Below are positions 9,152-14,981 of a stretch of 33,178 bases of DNA, piece by piece. A program made the position numbers and the translations under genes. Positions within the stretch are counted from its first letter, which is position 1; the number at the start of each line of letters is the position of its first letter. The notes under the pieces were generated by a model, which did not search any database, was not told the DNA's origin, and worked only from the letters and a program-made list of their open reading frames with translations. Origin of the DNA: Halomonas sp. (GTDB lineage: Bacteria > Pseudomonadota > Gammaproteobacteria > Pseudomonadales > Halomonadaceae); assembly GCF_007692655.1 (NCBI RefSeq), contig NZ_REBQ01000146.1, positions 1-33,178 on the forward strand, given 5' to 3'.

Positions 9152-9618
9152 AGCAGCATCAACAAGGCTTTACGTTGGTGGAGTTGATGGTGGCAATGGC
9201 GATTGGAAGCGTCATTATCCTAGGGGCTGGCCAGCTTTTTTTGACCACGTTCCAAACGTTTAGAGCCGTAGATGAGGTGAGCCGAAAACAAGAGAGTCTA
9301 ATGTTTGTTGCTCAGTTGGTGACCTGGGATATTCGCCAACAGGGGCCGGGGCGATACACCCTCAGATGTGAGCCTCAGCGGGATAGCTGCCTTTGTACCG
9401 TGGCGGACCAAGAGGAGAATGGACAGCCGATTGTTAGCTTTCCTAAAGAGACTTCCAACGATAACTTGCTTCACCAGTGTGCTGAAGAGGAGCACGTGCT
9501 TGGCGAGCGGGTGCCTGGCGCTGCGCCGCTTTACCGTGTGTCATTGCCGGTGGAGCGTGATGGAGAGCCAATCGTTTTTCATGTTGCCCGCCGCCCTTTA
9601 ATGGAGAGCAGCCCATGA
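9148..9618 (+). CDS. pilW: type IV minor pilin PilW
   Basis: Prepilin N-terminus MKQHQQG followed by FTLVELMVAMAIGSVIILGAGQLFL, with Glu at mature position 5. ATG 9148 overlaps the pilV stop (ATGA). At 156 residues it is much shorter than the 270-350 residues often seen in PilW of pseudomonads, so the globular domain is reduced. Four Cys (C74, C80, C82 and one in the LLHQCAEEE segment) could form disulfides. The order pilV-pilW-pilX supports the assignment more than the globular domain does. Confidence 0.82.
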   Translation: MKQHQQGFTLVELMVAMAIGSVIILGAGQLFLTTFQTFRAVDEVSRKQESLMFVAQLVTWDIRQQGPGRYTLRCEPQRDSCLCTVADQEENGQPIVSFPKETSNDNLLHQCAEEEHVLGERVPGAAPLYRVSLPVERDGEPIVFHVARRPLMESSP

Positions 9619-10055
9619 AGCATCAGCAAGGGGCTGCGTTAGTGATTGTCATGGTGCTTCTCACCGGCGCGTTGATGTTGGGCATGTCAGGTATGCAGAG
9701 CGCGCTGCTTAGCGAACGGCTCGCGGGCAACTATCGTGCTTCTGTTCAAGCACAGATGAACGCAGAAAGTATGATGTCGATATTTAGCAGCATGGTTTCC
9801 CAACGCGGATTGGAAGAGATCTTTAAGGGGACTTATCACGAGAATGATTTTTTAAATGAGTTGAGTGGCGTTGAGGGGATTAAATCTATCGATACATGGG
9901 ACATTACGTTTGATGTTCGAGGTGACGAACTAACAGTCACCACAAGAGATAGAGGGAGCAATAACAGCGCAGATGGAAAAGTCGTTGCCGTTTATCAAAG
10001 GGCAGGTGCTGCTTCTGGGACTGAAGAGGAGGGGGCATTTAGAACAGATGGGTAG
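9615..10055 (+). CDS. pilX: PilX-type minor pilin / pilus assembly protein
   Basis: MKHQQG followed by AALVIVMVLLTGALMLGMSGMQSALLSERLAGN resembles the PilX_N domain (GAALIVALV..), including the conserved SERLAGN-like stretch after the hydrophobic helix. The usual Glu at mature position 5 is absent (AALVI). It is 146 residues long and overlaps pilW by 4 nt (ATGA). The second half is AT-richer than its neighbours. No pilY1 follows: the next gene is trpS. Function as a minor pilin is inferred from family and context. Confidence 0.78.
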   Translation: MKHQQGAALVIVMVLLTGALMLGMSGMQSALLSERLAGNYRASVQAQMNAESMMSIFSSMVSQRGLEEIFKGTYHENDFLNELSGVEGIKSIDTWDITFDVRGDELTVTTRDRGSNNSADGKVVAVYQRAGAASGTEEEGAFRTDG

Positions 10056-10070
10056 AGTGGCCGTGATCCA

Positions 10071-10100
10071 TTCGCCACACGGCTGGGCTCGCGTTATCAT
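10071..10100 (+). promoter_or_regulatory. weak candidate promoter for trpS
   Basis: TTCGCC (10071-10076) and TATCAT (10095-10100) are separated by 18 nt, in the 89-nt gap between pilX and trpS. The -10 matches 5 of 6 consensus bases and the -35 only 3 of 6. Position is plausible, strength uncertain. Confidence 0.3.
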
Positions 10101-10113
10101 AGTGGTATTTGTT

Positions 10114-10143
10114 TAAGAGCCTGAAAACTAAGAGTCTGAAAAA
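10114..10143. repeat. 15-bp tandem duplication immediately before trpS
   Basis: TAAGAGCCTGAAAAC (10114-10128) is followed by TAAGAGTCTGAAAAA (10129-10143), 13 of 15 identical. The second copy ends one base before the trpS ATG, so the ribosome binding region itself has been duplicated. Confidence 0.85.
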
Positions 10144-10144
10144 A

Positions 10145-11167
10145 ATGAGCCAGACCGTCAAAACCCGCGTTCTCACTGGTATCACTACCACCGGCACACC
10201 GCATCTAGGTAACTATGTTGGGGCTATCAAGCCCGCCATTGCGGCGAGCCAAGATCCCAACGTTCAGTCGTTCTATTTTTTGGCTGATTACCATGCGTTA
10301 ATTAAGTGCCCTGACCCGAAGCGGGTACAAGAGTCCCGCCTGGAAATTGCCGCCACCTGGCTGGCGCTGGGGTTAGATACCGATAATGCCATTTTCTATC
10401 GTCAATCAGATATTCCAGAAATCCCTGAACTCACCTGGATGCTCTCCTGCGTGTGCGCCAAGGGGTTGATGAATCGCGCCCATGCCTACAAAGCAGCGGT
10501 GGCTGAAAACGAAGAAGCGGATAATCAGGATCCGGATAAGGGCGTCACCATGGGGCTGTTTGGCTACCCTGTGCTGATGGCTGCGGACATTCTAATGTTC
10601 AATGCCAATAAAGTGCCGGTGGGTCGTGATCAGATTCAGCATATTGAAATGGCGCGGGATATTGCCGGGCGTTTCAATCACCTCTATAAAGGCCAGCACT
10701 TTACGCTGCCGGAGGCCGTCGTAGACGACAAGATACAGTTACTGAACGGCTTGGATGGACGCAAGATGTCCAAAAGCTACGACAATACCATTCCCCTCTT
10801 TTCCGCCGAGAAGAAGCTGCAAAAGCTGGTACGCAAGATTAAGACCAACTCACTGGAGCCCGGTGAGCCGAAAGACCCTGACACCTGTACGCTGTTCCAA
10901 ATTTACTCTGCCTTTGCCACGGCAGATGAGACCGCCAGCCTGCGTGAGCAGTACGCGAACGGTATCGGCTGGGGCGATGCCAAAAACCAGGTGTTTGATT
11001 ACTTGAACGCCCACTTGAGCGGACCCCGTGAACGCTACAACGCCCTAATGGAAGACCCTGGGCATATTGAGGCGGTGCTGCAGAAAGGCGCAGGGCGGGC
11101 CCGTGAAGAAGCCGCGCAGACGATGGACCGGTTGCGCGCGACCGTTGGCCTTGGGCGGTTCGTGTAA
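10145..11167 (+). CDS. trpS: tryptophanyl-tRNA synthetase
   Basis: Class Ic synthetase charging tRNA-Trp. The ATP-binding HIGH variant is HLGN (20-23), and KMSKS is exact at 207-211. The opening [24 protein letters not shown] and the segment [11 protein letters not shown] belong to the Pseudomonas/Halomonas-type TrpS rather than the E. coli type. From ATG 10145 it is 340 residues. The TTG at 10109 would add 12 residues encoded by the tandem repeat and is rejected. The ribosome binding site is weak (AAGAG 10130-10134). A strong terminator lies 46 nt after the stop. Confidence 0.95.
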   Translation: MSQTVKTRVLTGITTTGTPHLGNYVGAIKPAIAASQDPNVQSFYFLADYHALIKCPDPKRVQESRLEIAATWLALGLDTDNAIFYRQSDIPEIPELTWMLSCVCAKGLMNRAHAYKAAVAENEEADNQDPDKGVTMGLFGYPVLMAADILMFNANKVPVGRDQIQHIEMARDIAGRFNHLYKGQHFTLPEAVVDDKIQLLNGLDGRKMSKSYDNTIPLFSAEKKLQKLVRKIKTNSLEPGEPKDPDTCTLFQIYSAFATADETASLREQYANGIGWGDAKNQVFDYLNAHLSGPRERYNALMEDPGHIEAVLQKGAGRAREEAAQTMDRLRATVGLGRFV

Positions 11168-11212
11168 CGATTGATTTAACTACTTGATCCAAACAAGCCT
11201 ACCCCCTCACGC

Positions 11213-11244
11213 AAAAGCCCCTTCCATTTGGAAGGGGCTTTTTT
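11213..11244. terminator. bidirectional terminator between trpS and hcp
   Basis: GCCCCTTCC (11217-11225), loop ATTT, GGAAGGGGC (11230-11238), then six T (11239-11244), with four A in front (11213-11216). The 9-bp perfect stem ends trpS on the + strand. On the - strand it lies 34 nt beyond the hcp stop with a shorter T-run, so it can serve both convergent genes. Confidence 0.93.
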
Positions 11245-11277
11245 ACAGGCTTAAAACAACCAGCTCGGCGGTTTTGA

Positions 11278-11796
11278 TTAGCCTTCGATCGGGGCGCGCC
11301 AGTCGTCAGAGCCAGAAGTGCCCGCAACGGTGTGTTCCCAATCAATTTTGCGGTAAGCCAGAGACACGTCCATCAACTGAGTGAACTCAGATTTGGTGAT
11401 GTCCTGTGCGTGTGGCATGCGCAGGTTGATATCAACAATAGTGGCATCGGTTAGTGTCGTGGTGAAGAAGTGCTCTTGCTTACCTTCAACAGAAGTGCGG
11501 TACCACTTCAGTTGAACATTAGGCAGCATTTCGCCAGAAGCCAGCGCGTTGTACATCAGCGGTACGGATTTGTTAAGCGCAACGGTGAATACAAACGGCT
11601 TGTGCGCGCGCTGACCAGAAGGCTGACCAGACTGCGGGTCGGTAGGTACGGTAACAACATGCTTGAACTCTTGAACAAGCATTTCATCTTCGTGGCCTTC
11701 AACATAAATGTTGCCAACGGAATCAGGGGTAAAAGCGCCCGCAGTGATGTTGCCCTGAGTCTGGCCTTCGATGCTGATATAACATGGAGTTGGCAT
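11278..11796 (-). CDS. hcp: T6SS tube protein Hcp
   Basis: Hcp hexamers stack into the tube expelled by the T6SS and can carry small effectors in the lumen. The 172-residue product MPTPCYISIEGQTQGNITAG.. has the same length and, as far as I recall, high similarity to V. cholerae Hcp, including HEDEMLVQEF, PTDPQSGQPSGQR and a C-terminal GTSGSDDWRAPIEG. ATG at 11796 is 7 nt after AAGGAA (complement of 11804-11809). It has no neighbour on its strand, so it is a single-gene unit divergent from tssB, which allows Hcp to be made in excess. A sigma-54 promoter lies upstream. Confidence 0.97.
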   Translation of the reverse strand: MPTPCYISIEGQTQGNITAGAFTPDSVGNIYVEGHEDEMLVQEFKHVVTVPTDPQSGQPSGQRAHKPFVFTVALNKSVPLMYNALASGEMLPNVQLKWYRTSVEGKQEHFFTTTLTDATIVDINLRMPHAQDITKSEFTQLMDVSLAYRKIDWEHTVAGTSGSDDWRAPIEG

Positions 11797-11846
11797 ATGT
11801 CTATTCCTTGAGAGTTAAATAAATGTCGTATGGACAGCTTTAATAG

Positions 11847-11862
11847 AGCAATGCCTGTGCCA
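11847..11862 (-). promoter_or_regulatory. sigma-54 (-24/-12) promoter of hcp
   Basis: Reading the - strand, TGGCAC-AGGCA-TTGCT matches the RpoN consensus TGGCAC-N5-TTGCW at every defined base, with GG and GC exactly 12 bp apart. The predicted transcription start is near 11836, giving a leader of about 40 nt before the hcp ATG. The activator is probably VasH, encoded at 24493-26109. Confidence 0.9.
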
Positions 11863-11881
11863 TAAAATTTTTATCTATGTA

Positions 11882-11894
11882 TATCAGTAATTTA
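11882..11894 (+). promoter_or_regulatory. IHF-binding site candidate
   Basis: TATCAGTAATTTA fits WATCAR-N4-TTR completely. Its centre is about 52 bp upstream of the predicted hcp start, between the sigma-54 promoter and the dyad array, where an IHF bend is usual in RpoN promoters. Chance matches are common in AT-rich DNA, so confidence is moderate. Confidence 0.55.
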
Positions 11895-11925
11895 ATTTTA
11901 TTTATTTATTTAACTAATTATTATT

Positions 11926-11982
11926 AGGCAATATATTGCCTGTTTTAAGCAACTCCTTGCTTGCTTGGCAAGGAGTTGCTTA
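11926..11982. promoter_or_regulatory. triple dyad array, candidate VasH enhancer for hcp
   Basis: Three copies of RGCAA-N4-TTGCY: GGCAATATATTGCC (11927-11940), AGCAACTCCTTGCT (11948-11961) and GGCAAGGAGTTGCT (11967-11980). Centres are 21 and 19 bp apart, two helical turns each, at about -98, -119 and -138 from the predicted hcp start. Copy 1 is the core of a perfect 16-bp palindrome. Copies 2 and 3 are largely reverse complements and together make a 15-bp hairpin stem (11946-11960 with 11968-11982). The arrangement fits an enhancer for a sigma-54 activator. Binding by VasH is inference. Confidence 0.65.
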
Positions 11983-12046
11983 TTTCAATTTTGTGCTTTC
12001 ATTAGCTCTCATCTTGCACTTTAATTTCGTTGTTGCATTTATCAGT

Positions 12047-12075
12047 ATTAAGCATTGGATATAAGAATTAAGCAT
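12047..12075. repeat. direct repeat ATTAAGCAT, 20 bp apart
   Basis: ATTAAGCAT occurs at 12047-12055 and 12067-12075, start-to-start 20 bp, about two helical turns. It could be a tandem regulator site between hcp and tssB. No known consensus was recognised. Confidence 0.4.
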
Positions 12076-12218
12076 CGAAAGATGATAAGTGTAACTGAAT
12101 TGTTTCTTTTTTTAGCTGTAGGCTGGCGTCGCCTTATGGCTAAGCGAGCCATTTATTCCTGCCATGTGACTTCATTTGTGCGTTATTTGCGCCAGTTTCC
12201 TTAAGAGATTGCCGATAG

Positions 12219-12244
12219 AATTTGTAAGAGATATCTTACAAATT
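12219..12244. promoter_or_regulatory. 11-bp inverted repeat, possible operator for the tss operon
   Basis: AATTTGTAAGA (12219-12229), four bases, TCTTACAAATT (12234-12244) is perfect. It lies about 125 bp upstream of the candidate tssB -10. It has no T-tract immediately after it, so it is more likely a binding site than a terminator. The binding protein is unknown. Confidence 0.5.
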
Positions 12245-12365
12245 TAAATTAGGATTTTTTCTTAAGAGCTAAATGCCTCTATTTTCGCCAAAAATCGCTC
12301 AAAATGCTGCAATATACTCATTCTTATATCCAATGGTTATTAGCTATTAACTTATTTTGTGTTTT

Positions 12366-12374
12366 TGCTATAAA
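12366..12374 (+). promoter_or_regulatory. extended -10 promoter candidate for the tss operon
   Basis: TGCTATAAA (TG at 12366-12367, TATAAA at 12369-12374) is an extended -10 element about 95 nt before the tssB ATG. No good -35 is seen. No -24/-12 element is found on this strand. Confidence 0.45.
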
Positions 12375-12469
12375 AGCCCGATTGGCATCCTTCTTAAAAA
12401 TTAGTTATTTTCCCGTGATTAAGAACCATTAACAGTTACATTGATGCATTACTTCCAGGGCGAAATGTT

Positions 12470-12973
12470 ATGGCTAAGCAAGGGACCGTCGCGCCAAAAG
12501 AGCGCATTAATATTAAATATGTGCCAGCAACTGGCGATCAGCAGTCTGAGACTGAGTTGCCGCTAAAACTGCTAGTGGTAGGCGACTTTAAAGGCGGTGA
12601 GGAAGAGGCCCCTATTGAAGAGCGCCAGGCCGTTTCAGTTGATAAAAACAACTTTCAATCGGTGATGCGCGAAGCTGGTCTAAGTTTACAGACGACCGTT
12701 CCTAACCGCCTTGATGAAAGCGATGAGCCAGCTGATATCGCTGTCAATCTTAGTTTTAAGTCGCTTGAAGACTTCTCTCCTGATGCGGTTGCCAAGCAGG
12801 TGCCGGAACTTCGCAAGCTGGTTGAGCTTCGTGAAGCGCTGGTTGCCTTAAAGGGGCCGTTGGGTAATGTACCTGCGTTTCGCGATCGGCTACAGAAGCT
12901 ATTGGAAAACGATGAGGCGCGTCAGCAATTGTTAAACGAGCTGGCATTGCTGGATGCAGACAAGGAGAAGTAA
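12470..12973 (+). CDS. tssB: T6SS contractile sheath small subunit TssB (VipA)
   Basis: TssB pairs with TssC to form the contractile sheath around the Hcp tube. The 167-residue protein opens MAKQGTVAPKERINIKY, with LPLKLLVVGDFKG, the VDKNNF segment, LSFKSLEDFSPDAVAKQVPEL and ALVALKGPLGNVPAFRDRL, all hallmarks of the VipA family and near the V. cholerae length (168). ATG 12470 follows AGGG at 12457-12460. It is the first gene of the rightward operon and 53 nt from tssC. Confidence 0.97.
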   Translation: MAKQGTVAPKERINIKYVPATGDQQSETELPLKLLVVGDFKGGEEEAPIEERQAVSVDKNNFQSVMREAGLSLQTTVPNRLDESDEPADIAVNLSFKSLEDFSPDAVAKQVPELRKLVELREALVALKGPLGNVPAFRDRLQKLLENDEARQQLLNELALLDADKEK

Positions 12974-13026
12974 TTCCTTTGCACCTATAGCGCTTTTCAA
13001 TCTATCGGCGAATTCGAGGCACAGTG

Positions 13027-14505
13027 ATGAGTAAGACAGCAAAGCAACAGAGTACAGCAACAGAGACAGAGGAAGTCTCATTGCTTGATCAGGTCATGGC
13101 GCAAACACGCATGGCACCAGCTGATGAAGGTTATGACGTTGCTAAACAGGGCGTGGCAGCGTTTATCGCTGAATTGCTGAATGATGGGGAAGCCGCTCCT
13201 AAAGTCAACAAGGCACTTGTTGATAATATGATTGTTGAGCTGGACCGTAAAATCAGTCATCAAGTGGACGAGGTTTTACACGAATCCAACTTTCAGCAGT
13301 TAGAGTCTGCATGGCGGGGGCTGAAGCTGCTGGTTGATCGCACCGATTTCCGTGAAAACATCAAGCTTGATGTGCTCCATGCGACTAAGCAAGAGCTGCT
13401 GGAAGATTTTGAGTTTGCTCCTGAAATTAGCCAGAGTGGCCTGTACCACCACGTCTACAATGCGGGCTATGGGCAGTTTGGTGGTGAGCCAGTCGCCGGT
13501 ATCATCGGCCACTACGATTTCTCTCCCTCCACGCCAGATATGAAGTTACTGCAGCATACGGCGGCAGTAGGCGCTATGGCGCATGCGCCCTTTATGTCCT
13601 CGGTTGATCCTTCTTTCTTTGGTGTGGAAAGCTTTGAAGAACTACCCAATATCAAAGACTTTAAAGCTATTTTTGAAGGCCCTAAATATGCACGCTGGCG
13701 GAGTCTGCGTGAGTCTGAGGACGCTCGCTATCTTGGCCTGACGGCGCCACGCTTTTTGCTACGCACACCCTACGATCCGGTAGAGAACCCGATTAAAACG
13801 TTTAACTACCGCGAAAACGTTAGCGAAAACCATGAGCATTATCTATGGGGAAATACCGCTTATCTGCTAGCAGAGCGTCTCACGGATAGCTTTGCCAAGT
13901 ACCGCTGGTGCCCCAATATTATTGGTCCCCAAAGCGGTGGTGCGGTTGAAAATCTGCCTGTTCATACTTACGAGGCATTCGGCCAGCTACAGGCGAAAAT
14001 TCCTACTGAAGTGCTAATCACTGACCGTCGCGAATTTGAAATGGCCGAAGAGGGCTTTATTTCACTAACGATGCGTAAAGGTAGTGATAACGCGGCTTTC
14101 TTTTCGGCCAATTCGGTTCAAAAGCCCAAGGTCTTCCCAAATACCGCTGAAGGTAAAGCGGCTGAGACCAACTTCAAGCTAGGCACTCAGCTTCCCTATA
14201 TGTTCATCATCAATCGCTTGGCGCACTACGTGAAAGTGCTTCAACGCGAGCAGATAGGTTCATGGAAAGAGCGTCAGGATCTTGAGCGTGAACTGAACGC
14301 CTGGATTCGCCAATACGTGGCTGATCAAGAGAATCCCCCGGCAGATGTGCGTAGCCGTCGTCCTTTGCGTGCCGCCTCTATCCAAGTGTCGGATGTTGAA
14401 GGCGAGCCAGGTTGGTATCAGGTTTCTATGTCGGTTCGCCCGCACTTTAAGTACATGGGTGCCAATTTCGAACTCTCGCTTGTTGGACGCCTCGACAAAG
14501 AATAA
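13027..14505 (+). CDS. tssC: T6SS contractile sheath large subunit TssC (VipB)
   Basis: Large sheath subunit, which also carries the ClpV recognition helix at its N-terminus in the family. The 492-residue protein contains LESAWRGLKLLVDRTDF, EPVAGIIGHYDFS, the FLLRTPYDP segment and PRF/GGGAVENLPVHT-type conserved stretches, with the C-terminal RPHFKYMGANFELSLVGRL. ATG 13027 is preferred over the adjacent GTG 13024 because GAGG (13016-13019) is then 7 nt upstream. It is followed directly by tssE. Confidence 0.97.
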   Translation: MSKTAKQQSTATETEEVSLLDQVMAQTRMAPADEGYDVAKQGVAAFIAELLNDGEAAPKVNKALVDNMIVELDRKISHQVDEVLHESNFQQLESAWRGLKLLVDRTDFRENIKLDVLHATKQELLEDFEFAPEISQSGLYHHVYNAGYGQFGGEPVAGIIGHYDFSPSTPDMKLLQHTAAVGAMAHAPFMSSVDPSFFGVESFEELPNIKDFKAIFEGPKYARWRSLRESEDARYLGLTAPRFLLRTPYDPVENPIKTFNYRENVSENHEHYLWGNTAYLLAERLTDSFAKYRWCPNIIGPQSGGAVENLPVHTYEAFGQLQAKIPTEVLITDRREFEMAEEGFISLTMRKGSDNAAFFSANSVQKPKVFPNTAEGKAAETNFKLGTQLPYMFIINRLAHYVKVLQREQIGSWKERQDLERELNAWIRQYVADQENPPADVRSRRPLRAASIQVSDVEGEPGWYQVSMSVRPHFKYMGANFELSLVGRLDKE

Positions 14506-14516
14506 GGATGGCCGTC

Positions 14517-14963
14517 ATGGCAACTGACAGCGGTGCAGTACTTGGCAAAGAATCGCTAGGGAGTCGGTTGTTTGAACGCCTTTCAAACCCCCATCAGCCC
14601 GTACTGCGCAAAGAGGCAGACGAGCTGATGGAGGTGGTCGAGTCGATCAAGCGCCATCTGGTTGAATTGCTTAACAGCCATCCGGGGAACAGTGCCTGTG
14701 CTCCGGAGTTGGGCTTGCTCGACTTCAACGATGCAACGATTGGTGTGCTGGATTTAGAGCGCAATATTCAGCACGCCATTCGTCAGTGCATAGAGCGCTA
14801 TGAACCCCGGGTCAAACGTGTGGACGTTGAGTCTTTACCTAATCATGGCGACCCGTTGCAGCTGCGCTTTCAGGTGCACGCAACGGTTGCGTTGGGCCGG
14901 GAAAACACCCAAGCCACTATCGATTTGTTGCTTAACAACAAGCGTTATCAGTGTCTCAACTGA
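14517..14963 (+). CDS. tssE: T6SS baseplate protein TssE (gp25-like)
   Basis: Baseplate component related to T4 gp25 that starts sheath polymerisation. GSRLFERL at the N-terminus, LLNSHPGNSACAPELGLLDFND and IERYEPRVKRVDV are the family landmarks. ATG 14517 gives 148 residues and is 9 nt after AAGG (14504-14507). The in-frame ATG 14508 is too close to that box. It lies 11 nt after tssC and 18 nt before tssF. Confidence 0.95.
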   Translation: MATDSGAVLGKESLGSRLFERLSNPHQPVLRKEADELMEVVESIKRHLVELLNSHPGNSACAPELGLLDFNDATIGVLDLERNIQHAIRQCIERYEPRVKRVDVESLPNHGDPLQLRFQVHATVALGRENTQATIDLLLNNKRYQCLN

Positions 14964-14981
14964 TAGGCCCGAGAGGCACGA

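Larger units (their letters stand above)
11797..12469. other. 673-base AT-rich control region between hcp and tssB
   Basis: This is the longest gene-free stretch and is far more AT-rich than the flanks. From left to right: hcp ribosome binding site, sigma-54 promoter (- strand), IHF-like site, four TTTA units (11897-11912), three RGCAA-N4-TTGCY dyads, two ATTAAGCAT copies, a slightly GC-richer patch (12118-12200) with a doubtful 40-codon reading frame (12082-12204), an 11-bp inverted repeat (12219-12244) and an extended -10 for tssB. No RNA gene was recognised. Confidence 0.85.

Noticed and set aside
12179..12194. second sigma-54-like element on the - strand (TGGCGC-N5-ACGCA)
   Set aside because: GG and GC spacing is right but the -24 and -12 boxes are poor, and it lies about 380 bp from hcp.
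12382..12397. sigma-54-like TGGCAT upstream of tssB
   Set aside because: The -12 position reads TTAAA instead of TTGCA, so the essential GC is missing.
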